Part shown: positions 22,302 through 30,269 of the stretch, piece after piece
Layout: every line of letters starts with the position of its first letter
Numbering within the stretch: position 1 is the first letter of the stretch
From: Caballeronia calidae
Lineage (GTDB): Bacteria; Pseudomonadota; Gammaproteobacteria; Burkholderiales; Burkholderiaceae
Length of the DNA stretch: 45,426 nucleotides
Direction: 5' to 3'
Assembly: GCF_900044055.2 (NCBI RefSeq)
Contig: NZ_FCOX02000056.1
Coordinates: 1 to 45,426 of the forward strand
Notes under the pieces: model-generated
What the model was told of the DNA's origin: nothing
The model's input: only the letters and a program-made list of their open reading frames with translations
Database searches by the model: none
Translations under genes and position numbers: made by a program

Positions 22302-23113
22302 ACGGCTATCAGAACCTCGGTCTCTTCGACATCGGGCTCGCGGCGGCGCTGATCGTCATCAACGGCGCGCTGTCGGTCGCGCTCGATCTCGGTCTCGAGC
22401 GCAGGCTCTTCGTCGCCGCGATCCGCACCGTCGTGCAACTGCTCCTGATCGGCTACGTGCTCGGCTGGGTGTTCGCGTTCAACCGCTGGTATGTCGTGCT
22501 GCCGCTGATCGCGCTGATGACCGTCATCGCCGGACTCGCGGCGTCGAATCGCGGGCGGCGCAGCTACGCGGGACAGCGCACGGACAGCATCCTGTCGATA
22601 TGGGGCAGCTCGTGGCTGATCGGCGCCTTCGGGCTCTTCGTCGTGATCCGCATTCATCCGTGGTACGAGCCGCAATACGCGATTCCGATTCTCGGCATGA
22701 TCCTCGGCAACACGTTGACGGGCGTGTCGCTCGGCATCGAGCGCATGACGGAAGAACTGACCGCCGGACGCGCGGCGGTGGAGATGTCGCTCGCGCTCGG
22801 CGCATCGCGCTGGGAAGCCGCGCAAGGGCCCGCGCGCCATGCCGTGCGCGCGGGGATGATTCCCACCCTGAACCAGATGGCGGTGGTCGGCTTGGTCAGC
22901 CTGCCGGGCATGATGACCGGCCAGGTGCTCGCCGGGCAGTCGCCGTTGCAGGCGGTGCGCTATCAGATCGTCATCATGTTTCTGATCGCGGCGGCTTCCG
23001 GGCTCGGCGTGGTCGGCGCCGTCGTGCTGACGTATCGGCGGCTCTTCTCCGCCGACCATCGGTTCATGGCGTCGAAGCTCGTGGAGCGCAAGGCCCGAAA
23101 GCGCGCGCCCTGA
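22298..23113 (+). CDS. fetB: FetB-like ABC permease, iron export
   Basis: A 271-residue integral membrane protein of the UPF0014/YbbM family, with about 7 hydrophobic helices. Family stretches seen: RTVVQLLLIGYVLGWVF, the central PILGMILGNTLTGVSLGIERM, LALGASRWEA and LNQMAVVGLVSLPGMMTGQVLAGQSP. The start overlaps the fetA stop by 4 bases, so translation is coupled. With FetA it would pump iron out of the cytoplasm. The C-terminus is basic. Confidence 0.85.
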   Translation: MNGYQNLGLFDIGLAAALIVINGALSVALDLGLERRLFVAAIRTVVQLLLIGYVLGWVFAFNRWYVVLPLIALMTVIAGLAASNRGRRSYAGQRTDSILSIWGSSWLIGAFGLFVVIRIHPWYEPQYAIPILGMILGNTLTGVSLGIERMTEELTAGRAAVEMSLALGASRWEAAQGPARHAVRAGMIPTLNQMAVVGLVSLPGMMTGQVLAGQSPLQAVRYQIVIMFLIAAASGLGVVGAVVLTYRRLFSADHRFMASKLVERKARKRAP

Positions 23114-23129
23114 GCACGCGCGTCATCGT

Positions 23130-23159
23130 CGCTGTCATTCACCGCTGTCATTCACCGCT
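23130..23159. repeat. 13-bp tandem repeat across a stop codon
   Basis: CGCTGTCATTCAC occurs twice in direct tandem (23130-23142 and 23143-23155), followed by four bases of a third copy. The second copy contains the stop codon and last sense codons of the minus-strand VOC gene, so the first copy looks like a duplication of the gene end. Confidence 0.7.
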
Positions 23160-23621
23160 ATAGGCGCGGTCCAGTGTGGCGATGTCCAGCTTGATCATGT
23201 CCATCATCGCCTTCATCGTGCGATCCGCCTTGACCGGATCGGGGTCCTGCAACATGGCGAGCAGACGCGTCGGCGCGATCTGCCACGTCACGCCGAAGCG
23301 GTCCGTGAGCCAGCCGCATGCCATCGACTGACCGCCGTCCATCAGCTTGTCCCAGTAATGGTCGATCTCGGCTTGCGTCTCGCATTTGATGAACATCGAA
23401 ACGGCCGGCGTGAACTTGAAATCCGAGTTGCCGTTCAGCGCCATGAAATCCTCGCCTTCCAGTTCGAACAGCACGGCGAGCACGCTGCCGGCCGGTCCCG
23501 GGCTGGATTCGGTATGACGCATGATCTCCTTGATGCGGGCGCTCGGGAACACGCCGAGATAAAAGTTCGCGGCTTCCTCGGCGTTGCCGTCGAACCATAG
23601 ACAGGGCGAAATCTTGTTCAT
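23148..23621 (-). CDS. VOC-family protein (PhnB / 3-demethylubiquinone methyltransferase-like fold)
   Basis: A 157-residue single-domain protein of the PhnB-like VOC group (PF06983 type). Family signs: ISPCLWFDGNAEEAANFYLGVFP at the start, a MALNG strand, and SMACGWLTDRFGVTWQIAP near the end. Despite the old name of the family, these are not methyltransferases, and their substrate is generally unknown. The gene lies 32 bases after a second VOC gene on the same strand, so they are likely co-transcribed. The stop is inside a short tandem duplication. Confidence 0.82.
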   Translation of the reverse strand: MNKISPCLWFDGNAEEAANFYLGVFPSARIKEIMRHTESSPGPAGSVLAVLFELEGEDFMALNGNSDFKFTPAVSMFIKCETQAEIDHYWDKLMDGGQSMACGWLTDRFGVTWQIAPTRLLAMLQDPDPVKADRTMKAMMDMIKLDIATLDRAYSGE

Positions 23622-23653
23622 TGATTGGCTCCGTTTTCGTCAGGCGGGAAAAG

Positions 23654-24130
23654 TCACGCGTCTTTCCGGGACATGGCGGCCATCGCCTTCTCGATGTCTT
23701 CCGGTCTGCACTCGTGCTGGTGCGTGGCGACCGACCATTGATGCCCGAACGGGTCCTCGAGCCGGCCATAGCGGTCGCCCCAGAACATGTCGGCCACGGG
23801 CATCGTCACTTTCGCGCCCGCGGCTTCGGCCTGGCGCACGACGGCGTCGACATCCTCCACGTACAGATGGATCGTGACGGGCGAACCCTTCAGCGCCTTC
23901 GCGCCGATCATGCCGTAGGCGGGATCTTCATCGACGAGCATCAGCGCGGAATCGCCGATCCTGACCTGCGCGTGCATGATCTTGCCGTTCGGGCCCGCAA
24001 GGCGGCCCAGCTCGACGGCGCCGAACGCACGCTTGTAGAACTCGATGGCATCGGCGGCGCCCGCGCAGACGAGATGCGGGGTCAGCGAATGCATGCCTTC
24101 GGGGATCGGCTTGACGGCGGAAGTGGACAT
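23654..24130 (-). CDS. VOC-family protein (PhnB/bleomycin-resistance-like)
   Basis: A 158-residue glyoxalase-fold protein of the YnfE/PhnB kind: LTPHLVCAGAADAIEFYKRAFGAVE, then MHAQVRIGDSALMLVDE, VTIHLYVEDVDAVVRQAEAAGAKV, and WGDRYGRLEDPFGHQWSVATH, the usual end of the domain. It may bind or modify a small hydrophobic compound; nothing here fixes the ligand. The start at 24130 (MSTSAVK) is preferred over upstream codons because similarity begins about ten residues later. It forms a probable two-gene operon with the next VOC gene. Confidence 0.82.
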   Translation of the reverse strand: MSTSAVKPIPEGMHSLTPHLVCAGAADAIEFYKRAFGAVELGRLAGPNGKIMHAQVRIGDSALMLVDEDPAYGMIGAKALKGSPVTIHLYVEDVDAVVRQAEAAGAKVTMPVADMFWGDRYGRLEDPFGHQWSVATHQHECRPEDIEKAMAAMSRKDA

Positions 24131-24264
24131 ATTGGCTCCGTGTAGTGAACGAGGCGCGCCGGGTTCGGCGCGGCCCTCATACCCTACAACGAACGCGGGG
24201 TCCGTCAATCGACACGAACGCGCACGCGGACGTCAAATTTCTTGTACCGGCACGCGAGGATGGA

Positions 24265-26202
24265 TTATTTCGAATGCTGTTCGGCCAGCGATTGAATCAG
24301 CGCTTCGAGCCGCGAGAAGTTCACCGGCTTGGTCAGATGATCGCGAAAACCCGCTTCGCGACAGCGGCGGATGTCCTCATCCATGCCGTAGCCCGTGATC
24401 GCGACGGACGGCTTCTCCGGCTGCAAGGTCTGCCACGCGCGCGCGATGTCGAGTCCGCTGCCGTCCGGCAGGCCGATATCGCTGACGAGCAGATCGAACG
24501 GACCGCTCTGCGCGCGCTCCAGCGCCTCCGCGACGGTCACCGCGACCGTCACTTCGTGGCCGAGCATTTCGAGCACTTCGGCCATCGCCGAGGACGTCTG
24601 CTCGTTGTCCTCCACGAGCAGCACCTTGAGCGCGCGCCCGTGCTCCTGGTTCGCCGCCTCGACGAGCGGCTGGTCCTCGCGCGCGGGCTGCACTTTCGCG
24701 AGCGGCAGCGTGAGCGTGAAGCGCGCGCCCGCGTCGCGGCCTTCGCTGTACGCCGAGAGCGTGCCGCCGTGCTTCTGCGCCAGCGTGCTCGCGATCGCGA
24801 GGCCGAGGCCGAGGCCGCCGAACGAGCGGGTGATCGAATCGTCGGCCTGCTCGAACGCCGAGAAAATGCGCGGCAACGCTTCCGCGCTGATGCCGATGCC
24901 GCTGTCTGTCACCGATACCGCGATCGTCGCCGGGTCCGGATTCCACGTTCGCACGTGGATGCGCCCGCCCGCCGGCGTGAACTTCACCGCGTTCTTCATC
25001 AGATTCCAGACGATCTGCTGAAGCCGCGCGGCATCGCCGAGCACGACGAAGCGGCCTGCGTCGAAATGCGTCTCCAGCGCGAGGCTCTTCGCGCGCAGAT
25101 CGGCCTCGGACATGTCGAGCGCGCTCGTCAGCAAGGTATCGAGCGCGACGCTCGCGAAATTGAGCGACAGCTTGCCGCGCGCGATGCTCGTGAGATCGAG
25201 CAGATCGTCGATCAGGCGCGCTTCGAGCTCGACGTTGCGGCGGATGAGATCGAGTGTCGGATGCGCCTCGCGCGGCAGCGCGTGCTTCATTTCGAGCAGG
25301 CGCACCGCGGCGAGAATCGGCGTGAGCGGCGTGCGCAACTCGTGCGACAGCACCGCGAGAAAATGATCCTTCGCGCGATTCGCCGATTCCGCCTGATCCT
25401 TCGCGAGCCGCAGTGCGTCGGCGGCCATGTGGGCATCGGTGGCGTCGCGCACGATCTTCGAGAAGCCGATCAGCTCGTCATGCTCGCTGCGGATCGCGGT
25501 CGTCACGCCCGACGCGAAGAACGAATGGCCGTCCTTGCGCCACAGCCAGCGGTCGTCGCTCGCGCTGCCTTCGCGGCGCGCCGTGTCGAGCTCGTCCTCG
25601 AACACGCCCGCCTCGCGGTCTTCCTGCGCATAGAAGATGTTCGCCGACTGGCCGAGCACGTCCTGCGCGGGAAAGCCCAGAATGCGCTCGGATGCCGCGT
25701 TCCACGTGCGGATGCGGCCTTCCGGATCGAGCGTGATGACGGCGTAATCCTTCAGTGCGTCGACGAGCAGGCGAAAATGCGTCTCCGTCTCGCGCAACGC
25801 CCGCTCGACCGCGATGCGTTGCGCGCGCTCGGCGCTCTCGCGCATCGCGCGGCGCACGACGGCGGGCAGACGTTGCAGGCGCTGCTTCAGCACGTAATCG
25901 GTCGCGCCGCGCTTGAGCATGTCGACGGCATGCTCCTCGCCGAGCAGCCCCGACACGAAAATGAACGGCGTGTCAGGCGTTCGCTCGCTCGCGATGGTCA
26001 GCGCCTCGATGCCGGAAAACGTGGGCATCACGAAGTCGGCGAGGATCACGTCGAAACGCTTTTGATCGAGCTCGGCGATGAAGCTGGCCGAGTCGTACAC
26101 GATCGACGCATCGACCGCGTAGTCCGCGCGCTCCAGCTGGGCGATCGTCAACTCCGCATCGAGTGCGTTGTCTTCGACGAGAAGCAGATGCAGAGGCTGC
26201 AT
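24265..26202 (-). CDS. hybrid histidine kinase (REC-PAS-HisKA-HATPase-REC)
   Basis: A 645-residue cytoplasmic hybrid kinase with no membrane segment. Order of domains: receiver 1 (about 4-120, phospho-acceptor Asp56 in ILADFVMP), PAS (about 138-260, with WRKDG and FSKIVRDATD), HisKA with His287 in FLAVLSHELRTPL, HATPase (N-box with Asn404; DSGIG 433-437; GGLGLGL 462-468), and receiver 2 (about 525-640, Asp575 in LLVSDIGLPDG). The first receiver can accept phosphate from another kinase; the second may act as internal relay or brake. It is the last gene of the phytochrome operon, 74 bases after the receiver-only gene, so it probably receives or integrates the red-light signal. Output to DNA is not visible. 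Confidence 0.88.
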   Translation of the reverse strand: MQPLHLLLVEDNALDAELTIAQLERADYAVDASIVYDSASFIAELDQKRFDVILADFVMPTFSGIEALTIASERTPDTPFIFVSGLLGEEHAVDMLKRGATDYVLKQRLQRLPAVVRRAMRESAERAQRIAVERALRETETHFRLLVDALKDYAVITLDPEGRIRTWNAASERILGFPAQDVLGQSANIFYAQEDREAGVFEDELDTARREGSASDDRWLWRKDGHSFFASGVTTAIRSEHDELIGFSKIVRDATDAHMAADALRLAKDQAESANRAKDHFLAVLSHELRTPLTPILAAVRLLEMKHALPREAHPTLDLIRRNVELEARLIDDLLDLTSIARGKLSLNFASVALDTLLTSALDMSEADLRAKSLALETHFDAGRFVVLGDAARLQQIVWNLMKNAVKFTPAGGRIHVRTWNPDPATIAVSVTDSGIGISAEALPRIFSAFEQADDSITRSFGGLGLGLAIASTLAQKHGGTLSAYSEGRDAGARFTLTLPLAKVQPAREDQPLVEAANQEHGRALKVLLVEDNEQTSSAMAEVLEMLGHEVTVAVTVAEALERAQSGPFDLLVSDIGLPDGSGLDIARAWQTLQPEKPSVAITGYGMDEDIRRCREAGFRDHLTKPVNFSRLEALIQSLAEQHSK

Positions 26203-26276
26203 GATCTACACGTCCTCTTCGAAGGACGCTTTCGGGCGCATGACACGGGACGAGTTCGCGGACATGGGCACAGCGG

Positions 26277-26741
26277 TCATTGCGCGGACGGCGGACGGCG
26301 AAAACGCGTGGAGCCCGGCGGCGGCTCGTTGAGCACGGCCCAGAAGACGCCGAGATCGCCGATCGCCTCGACGAACTCCGCGAATTCCACCGGCTTCACC
26401 ACGTACGCGTTCACGCCGAGTTCGTAGCTGCGCACGAGATCCTGCTCCTCGCGCGATGACGTCAGCATGACGACGGGAATGCTCTTCAACGACGCATTCG
26501 AGCGGATCATGTCGAGCACTTCGAGGCCGTCGATCTTCGGCAGCTTCAGGTCGAGCAGGATCACGGCGGGATTGCCCGGCGCACGCGCCTTCCAGTCGCC
26601 TTCGCAGGTGAGATAGTCGATGGCTTCCTGGCCGTCGCGCGCCACGATCACCTCGTTCGCGAGCTGGCTCTTGTCGAGCGCGACGAGCGTCAGCTCGAGG
26701 TCGTTCGGATTGTCTTCGACGAGCAATATCGGTTTAAGCAT
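26277..26741 (-). CDS. receiver-only response regulator (Rcp1-like)
   Basis: A 154-residue single receiver domain with the full active site: acidic pair in LLVEDN, phospho-acceptor Asp64 (ILLDLKLP), Thr94 (LTSS) and Lys116 (VVKP). It resembles cyanobacterial Rcp1 and other phytochrome partners: long loops (KARAPGNPAVILL) and no output domain. The start ATG at 26741 overlaps the stop of the phytochrome gene by 8 bases, so translation is coupled. The expected role is to accept phosphate from the phytochrome kinase and pass it on, for example to the downstream hybrid kinase. The C-terminal tail (NEPPPGSTRFRRPPSAQ) is disordered. Confidence 0.88.
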   Translation of the reverse strand: MLKPILLVEDNPNDLELTLVALDKSQLANEVIVARDGQEAIDYLTCEGDWKARAPGNPAVILLDLKLPKIDGLEVLDMIRSNASLKSIPVVMLTSSREEQDLVRSYELGVNAYVVKPVEFAEFVEAIGDLGVFWAVLNEPPPGSTRFRRPPSAQ

Positions 26742-29112
26742 GGTTTTTTCTTGGCTTTCTTGTCGATACGCCAGGCTGGCGCACACCCTGCGTCCCTGAC
26801 GTTCCACTCGCGTTGCGGTATTCGACCGGCAGGGAGAAATAGAATGCGGCGCCCTCTCCCAGCCGCCCTTCGGCCCACGTGCGCCCTTCATGGCGCTCGA
26901 CGATGCGCCGCACGTTGGCGAGCCCGATGCCCGTGCCTTCGAACTCTTCCGCGCGATGCAGCCGCTGGAACACGCCGAACAGCTTCGCGCCGTACTTCAT
27001 GTCGAAGCCGACGCCGTTGTCGCGCACGCCGATCACGTATTCGTCGCCGCTTCGGCTGGCGAATATCTCGATTTTCGCCGATTCCCGCGTTCGCGTATAT
27101 TTCACCGCGTTCGAAATCAGGTTGCGCAACGCAAGCTGCAGGAAAGCCGCGTCGCCGGTGATGTGCGGCAGTTCGCCGATCACCCATTCGATACGCCGCC
27201 CCGCGCCTTCCACCTCGAACTCCTGCACGACGCCGCGCACGAGCAGGTTGAGATCGACCGACGCGGGCCTGAGCGCCGCGCGGCCCATCTGCGAGAAGGT
27301 CAGCAGATCGTCGACGAGCGTGCCCGCGAAGCGCGCCGAATCGAGCATGTTGTTGAGAAAGCGCCGGCTCTTCTCCGACATGCGCTCGCCTTCCTGCTCG
27401 CGCAGGAGATCGCCGTAGCCCGCGATATGGCGCAGCGGCGCGCGCAGATCGTGCGACACCGAATACGAAAACGCTTCCAGTTCCTTGTTCGCGCGCGCGA
27501 GTTCGGTCGCGAGCTCGGCGCGCTCTTCCGCGCGGCGCAGCACGATGTTGAGCAGCGCGCCGCGCAGTTCGCCCGCGATTTCGAGCTCGCCCTGGCGCCA
27601 TATCGACGAATGCCCGCGCACCGTTTCGAGCCACGGCGAAAAGCTCGTGCGCGGCGCGCTGGCGCCATCGGCGCTTTCGATCTTGACCGGCTCGCCCGCC
27701 CACTTGATGGTCTGCATCACTTCGGGCCGGAACCAGAGCAGGTAGTGGCGAAAGATCTGCGAGACCGGCACCGCGAGCACGCCGCAGGCCTTGTCCTCGT
27801 GCGCCTTGGCAGGCGGCCATTCGCGCGCGAGCGAATCCGTGGCCCATACGCCGGACGTATGCTCCGCGAGCCATTGCGCGAGCGCGCGCACGGTCTGCTC
27901 GTCGGGCGTCGAGCCGAGCAGCGTGACCTGATCGTCGAACACGATCGCCGCGCCCGCCGAGCGCGCGAAGCTCAACATGTCTTTCGGCGTTGCCTGCAAG
28001 CCGGCGGCGAAGTTCTCATGCTCGCCCATCGCGGAGATGAGCCGGCCCATCGTGCGGCGCAGCGCGGCCAGATATTCACCTTCGGCGCGCTCTTCCTTCG
28101 CCTCGATCTGCAGGGACAGCATGTGCCCGAGATGCTCGACCGCGACGCGCATGTGGAACGGCACGATACGCGCGTCATGATCGTGACACGAGATGAGTCC
28201 CCACAACTGGCCGCGCACGACGAGCGACACCGACATCGACGCATGCGTGCCCATGTTGCGCATGTACTCCAGATGCACGGGCGAGAAACTGCGCAGCGTT
28301 GCGTAGGTGAGATCGGTGGGACGGCCCGTGACGGGATTCACGTTCGGCACGAGCCGCGCGGGCCTGTAGTTCACGTCCGCGACGAGGCGGATGCGGTTCT
28401 TCAGATACAGCGCGCGCGCCTGCCGCGGAATGTCCGACGCGGGAAAGAACTGGTGCAGAAACGATGCGTAGCGAGAGTCGCGGTCTTCCGCGAGCACGTG
28501 ACTGCGGCCTTCTTCATCGAAGCTGTAGAGCATCACGCGGCCGAAGCCCGTGAGCGCGCGCACTTCGCGCACCGCGAGTTCCGCCAACGCCTGAACGCTC
28601 GCCGCGTCCTGAAGCCCGCGCGCGAACGTGCGCACGAGCGGATACATCGACGCGAACGCATCGTTCGTCGCGGCGGCCGCTTCCATCTCGACGATCAGCG
28701 CGCCGTCATGACGATGCAGCGTGACATCGAAGCGCATCGCCGGCGTGACGTCGATCGCGCCGATATAAAGCGGCGCATCGTCGAGCGCGGACGTGAGGAC
28801 CGCCTTCGCGACGCGTTGCGCGCCCTGCGTGCCGAGCACGGCATCGAGCGGCTGGCCGAGCAAGGTGCCGACGCTCGCGCCCGTGAGCGAAGAAAGATTT
28901 TCGCTCGCCTGCACGATGCTGAGATCGCCGGCGAGGACGAGCAAAAAGCCGTGTGGCTGGATGCCGCCGGGAATGTGGATCGGCTCGGCGTCGCAGTCCT
29001 TGTCTGCGACGCCCGAGCTGAGCGTGCGGCGGCGCGCTTCGGCATCGGGCGGTCCGAGCGACGTCTCGTGCAAAGCTCTCGCGCCGATGGGTTCGCTTTC
29101 CGGATCGCTCAT
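26734..29112 (-). CDS. bphP: bacteriophytochrome histidine kinase
   Basis: A 792-residue red/far-red photoreceptor kinase. PAS-GAF-PHY sensory core: chromophore-binding Cys40 just before EPIHIPGGIQPHG (biliverdin attachment as in DrBphP), GAF motif PASDIP (224-229, Asp227), a conserved His310 in GLISCHDHD, and the PHY tongue PRTSF (487-491). Output: HisKA with His554 (FSYSVSHDLRAPLRHIAGYG) and HATPase (NLISNAVKYT, DNGVGFD, GTGIGLANV). It is soluble and has no fused receiver. The start ATG at 29112 overlaps the heme oxygenase stop by 4 bases; similarity upstream of it is absent. Biliverdin would come from the preceding enzyme, and phosphate would go to the next gene's receiver. Length and architecture are standard. 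Confidence 0.93.
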   Translation of the reverse strand: MSDPESEPIGARALHETSLGPPDAEARRRTLSSGVADKDCDAEPIHIPGGIQPHGFLLVLAGDLSIVQASENLSSLTGASVGTLLGQPLDAVLGTQGAQRVAKAVLTSALDDAPLYIGAIDVTPAMRFDVTLHRHDGALIVEMEAAAATNDAFASMYPLVRTFARGLQDAASVQALAELAVREVRALTGFGRVMLYSFDEEGRSHVLAEDRDSRYASFLHQFFPASDIPRQARALYLKNRIRLVADVNYRPARLVPNVNPVTGRPTDLTYATLRSFSPVHLEYMRNMGTHASMSVSLVVRGQLWGLISCHDHDARIVPFHMRVAVEHLGHMLSLQIEAKEERAEGEYLAALRRTMGRLISAMGEHENFAAGLQATPKDMLSFARSAGAAIVFDDQVTLLGSTPDEQTVRALAQWLAEHTSGVWATDSLAREWPPAKAHEDKACGVLAVPVSQIFRHYLLWFRPEVMQTIKWAGEPVKIESADGASAPRTSFSPWLETVRGHSSIWRQGELEIAGELRGALLNIVLRRAEERAELATELARANKELEAFSYSVSHDLRAPLRHIAGYGDLLREQEGERMSEKSRRFLNNMLDSARFAGTLVDDLLTFSQMGRAALRPASVDLNLLVRGVVQEFEVEGAGRRIEWVIGELPHITGDAAFLQLALRNLISNAVKYTRTRESAKIEIFASRSGDEYVIGVRDNGVGFDMKYGAKLFGVFQRLHRAEEFEGTGIGLANVRRIVERHEGRTWAEGRLGEGAAFYFSLPVEYRNASGTSGTQGVRQPGVSTRKPRKNHA

Positions 29113-29738
29113 GAAGCCGCTCCCGGTGCCGGCTGCAGCGGCTCGAGACCGGCGGCTTCGGGACACAGCCACGCGTGCAGGCTGTCGAACGTATCGATGG
29201 CGGCCTTCACCGCATCGTCGTACTGAATCTCCGGAACGGAGGTCGTCGCGGTTTCGCGAAACGCGTTCCACATGCTGCCCGTGCGCGGACCATAGCCGTC
29301 GAAATACGCATTGCCGAGGCCCGGCTCGAGATCGAGATGCTCGGCCACATGCGGCGCGATGAAACGCCCGCCGAGCGTGCTGCCTTCCATCACGTACATC
29401 GAGCCGAAGACATCGCCGAGGTTGCGCATGCGCGGCAGGTCATGGCGTGAATCGGCCTGCGGAACGGCATCGGCGGAGAGCCGTTCGCCCGTCAGCGCGG
29501 CGAGATCGGCGGCGAGGAGCGGCGCCTTGCGGCGCGCATCGAAGAAGCCCGCGAGCGATGCGGGCATGCATGCGGCCGCGGCGTCTTCCCACGGCGAGAC
29601 ATAGCCATAGAAGCGTTCGAGCAGCGCGATGTACTCGTTTCGTTGAAGATCGTCCCGCATGAGGTCGAGCGCATTTTCGAGCCGCGCATGGCAAGCGGCG
29701 GTTTCGTGCTTCAGGCGGGACAGAAGATCGAGTGGCAT
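29109..29738 (-). CDS. bphO: biliverdin-producing heme oxygenase
   Basis: A 209-residue bacterial heme oxygenase of the BphO type. The likely heme-ligating His17 lies in HETAACHARLENALDL, and the distal helix shows NLGDVFGSMYVMEGSTLGGRFIAPHV with the Gly-rich bend typical of the fold. It opens heme to biliverdin, CO and iron, which supplies the chromophore for the phytochrome encoded by the next gene (overlap ATGA). It is the first gene of the operon; the 206 bases upstream, shared with the next operon upstream on the same strand, should hold its promoter, but no clear -35/-10 pair was found. Confidence 0.9.
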   Translation of the reverse strand: MPLDLLSRLKHETAACHARLENALDLMRDDLQRNEYIALLERFYGYVSPWEDAAAACMPASLAGFFDARRKAPLLAADLAALTGERLSADAVPQADSRHDLPRMRNLGDVFGSMYVMEGSTLGGRFIAPHVAEHLDLEPGLGNAYFDGYGPRTGSMWNAFRETATTSVPEIQYDDAVKAAIDTFDSLHAWLCPEAAGLEPLQPAPGAAS

Positions 29739-29944
29739 GTTCCGTTGTGTTGGCTTGGGGCCGTCAGGCGGGCAAAAGAAGGCAAGTATCGGAAGGGCTT
29801 ACCGGTTCGCGCATGTCACGCCTTGCGTGCATCGGTAGAAAGAACGCAGCAAACGTTGCCTCCCCAGACCCGCTCCTGATCAACGAATCATTCTACGCAA
29901 CCGCACTGCACGGTGCCATTCGCCGGGGCTTTTCACCGTTCGGT

Positions 29945-30247
29945 TCATCGCTCGCGCGCGCCGCCCTCGCCGCTGTTCACGTTGACCTGTTCGTCGCGCT
30001 GCGTGTGGCGCTGATAGTCGTCGCCGCCTCTTCTGTCCGTATCGACGAGACCGCGCTCGATGTCCTCATGCGCCTGCTTGCCGACCTCGCGCGCGTCCTC
30101 CTCATGTTGCGATTCGACGTTCTGATCCGCTTCGTGAGGCAGCGGCGCATTCGATGCATCGTCGTGCGCCTGCGTCTCGCGGTCCTTGCTCGCCATCTCG
30201 CGTCCGCGCTCGGGCGCGCTTTGCGGTGCCGTGCTGGCCTGCTTCAT
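29945..30247 (-). CDS. small hydrophilic protein of unknown function
   Basis: A 100-residue, strongly charged and probably disordered protein (rich in Glu, Asp, Arg, Gln, His; almost no hydrophobic residues; HEADQNVESQHEEDAREVGKQ). No family is recognised. GGGAG precedes the ATG with good spacing. It lies 22 bases after ligD on the same strand, so it probably belongs to the Ku-LigD transcript. A role as a stress-related or DNA-repair accessory protein is only a guess from position. Confidence 0.6.
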   Translation of the reverse strand: MKQASTAPQSAPERGREMASKDRETQAHDDASNAPLPHEADQNVESQHEEDAREVGKQAHEDIERGLVDTDRRGGDDYQRHTQRDEQVNVNSGEGGARER

Positions 30248-30269
30248 GATTGTCTCCCTGTTTGAGCGC

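Noticed and set aside
26890..29226. A 778-codon plus-strand open frame opposite bphP
   Set aside because: Its composition is typical of a shadow frame, while the opposite strand encodes all phytochrome motifs.
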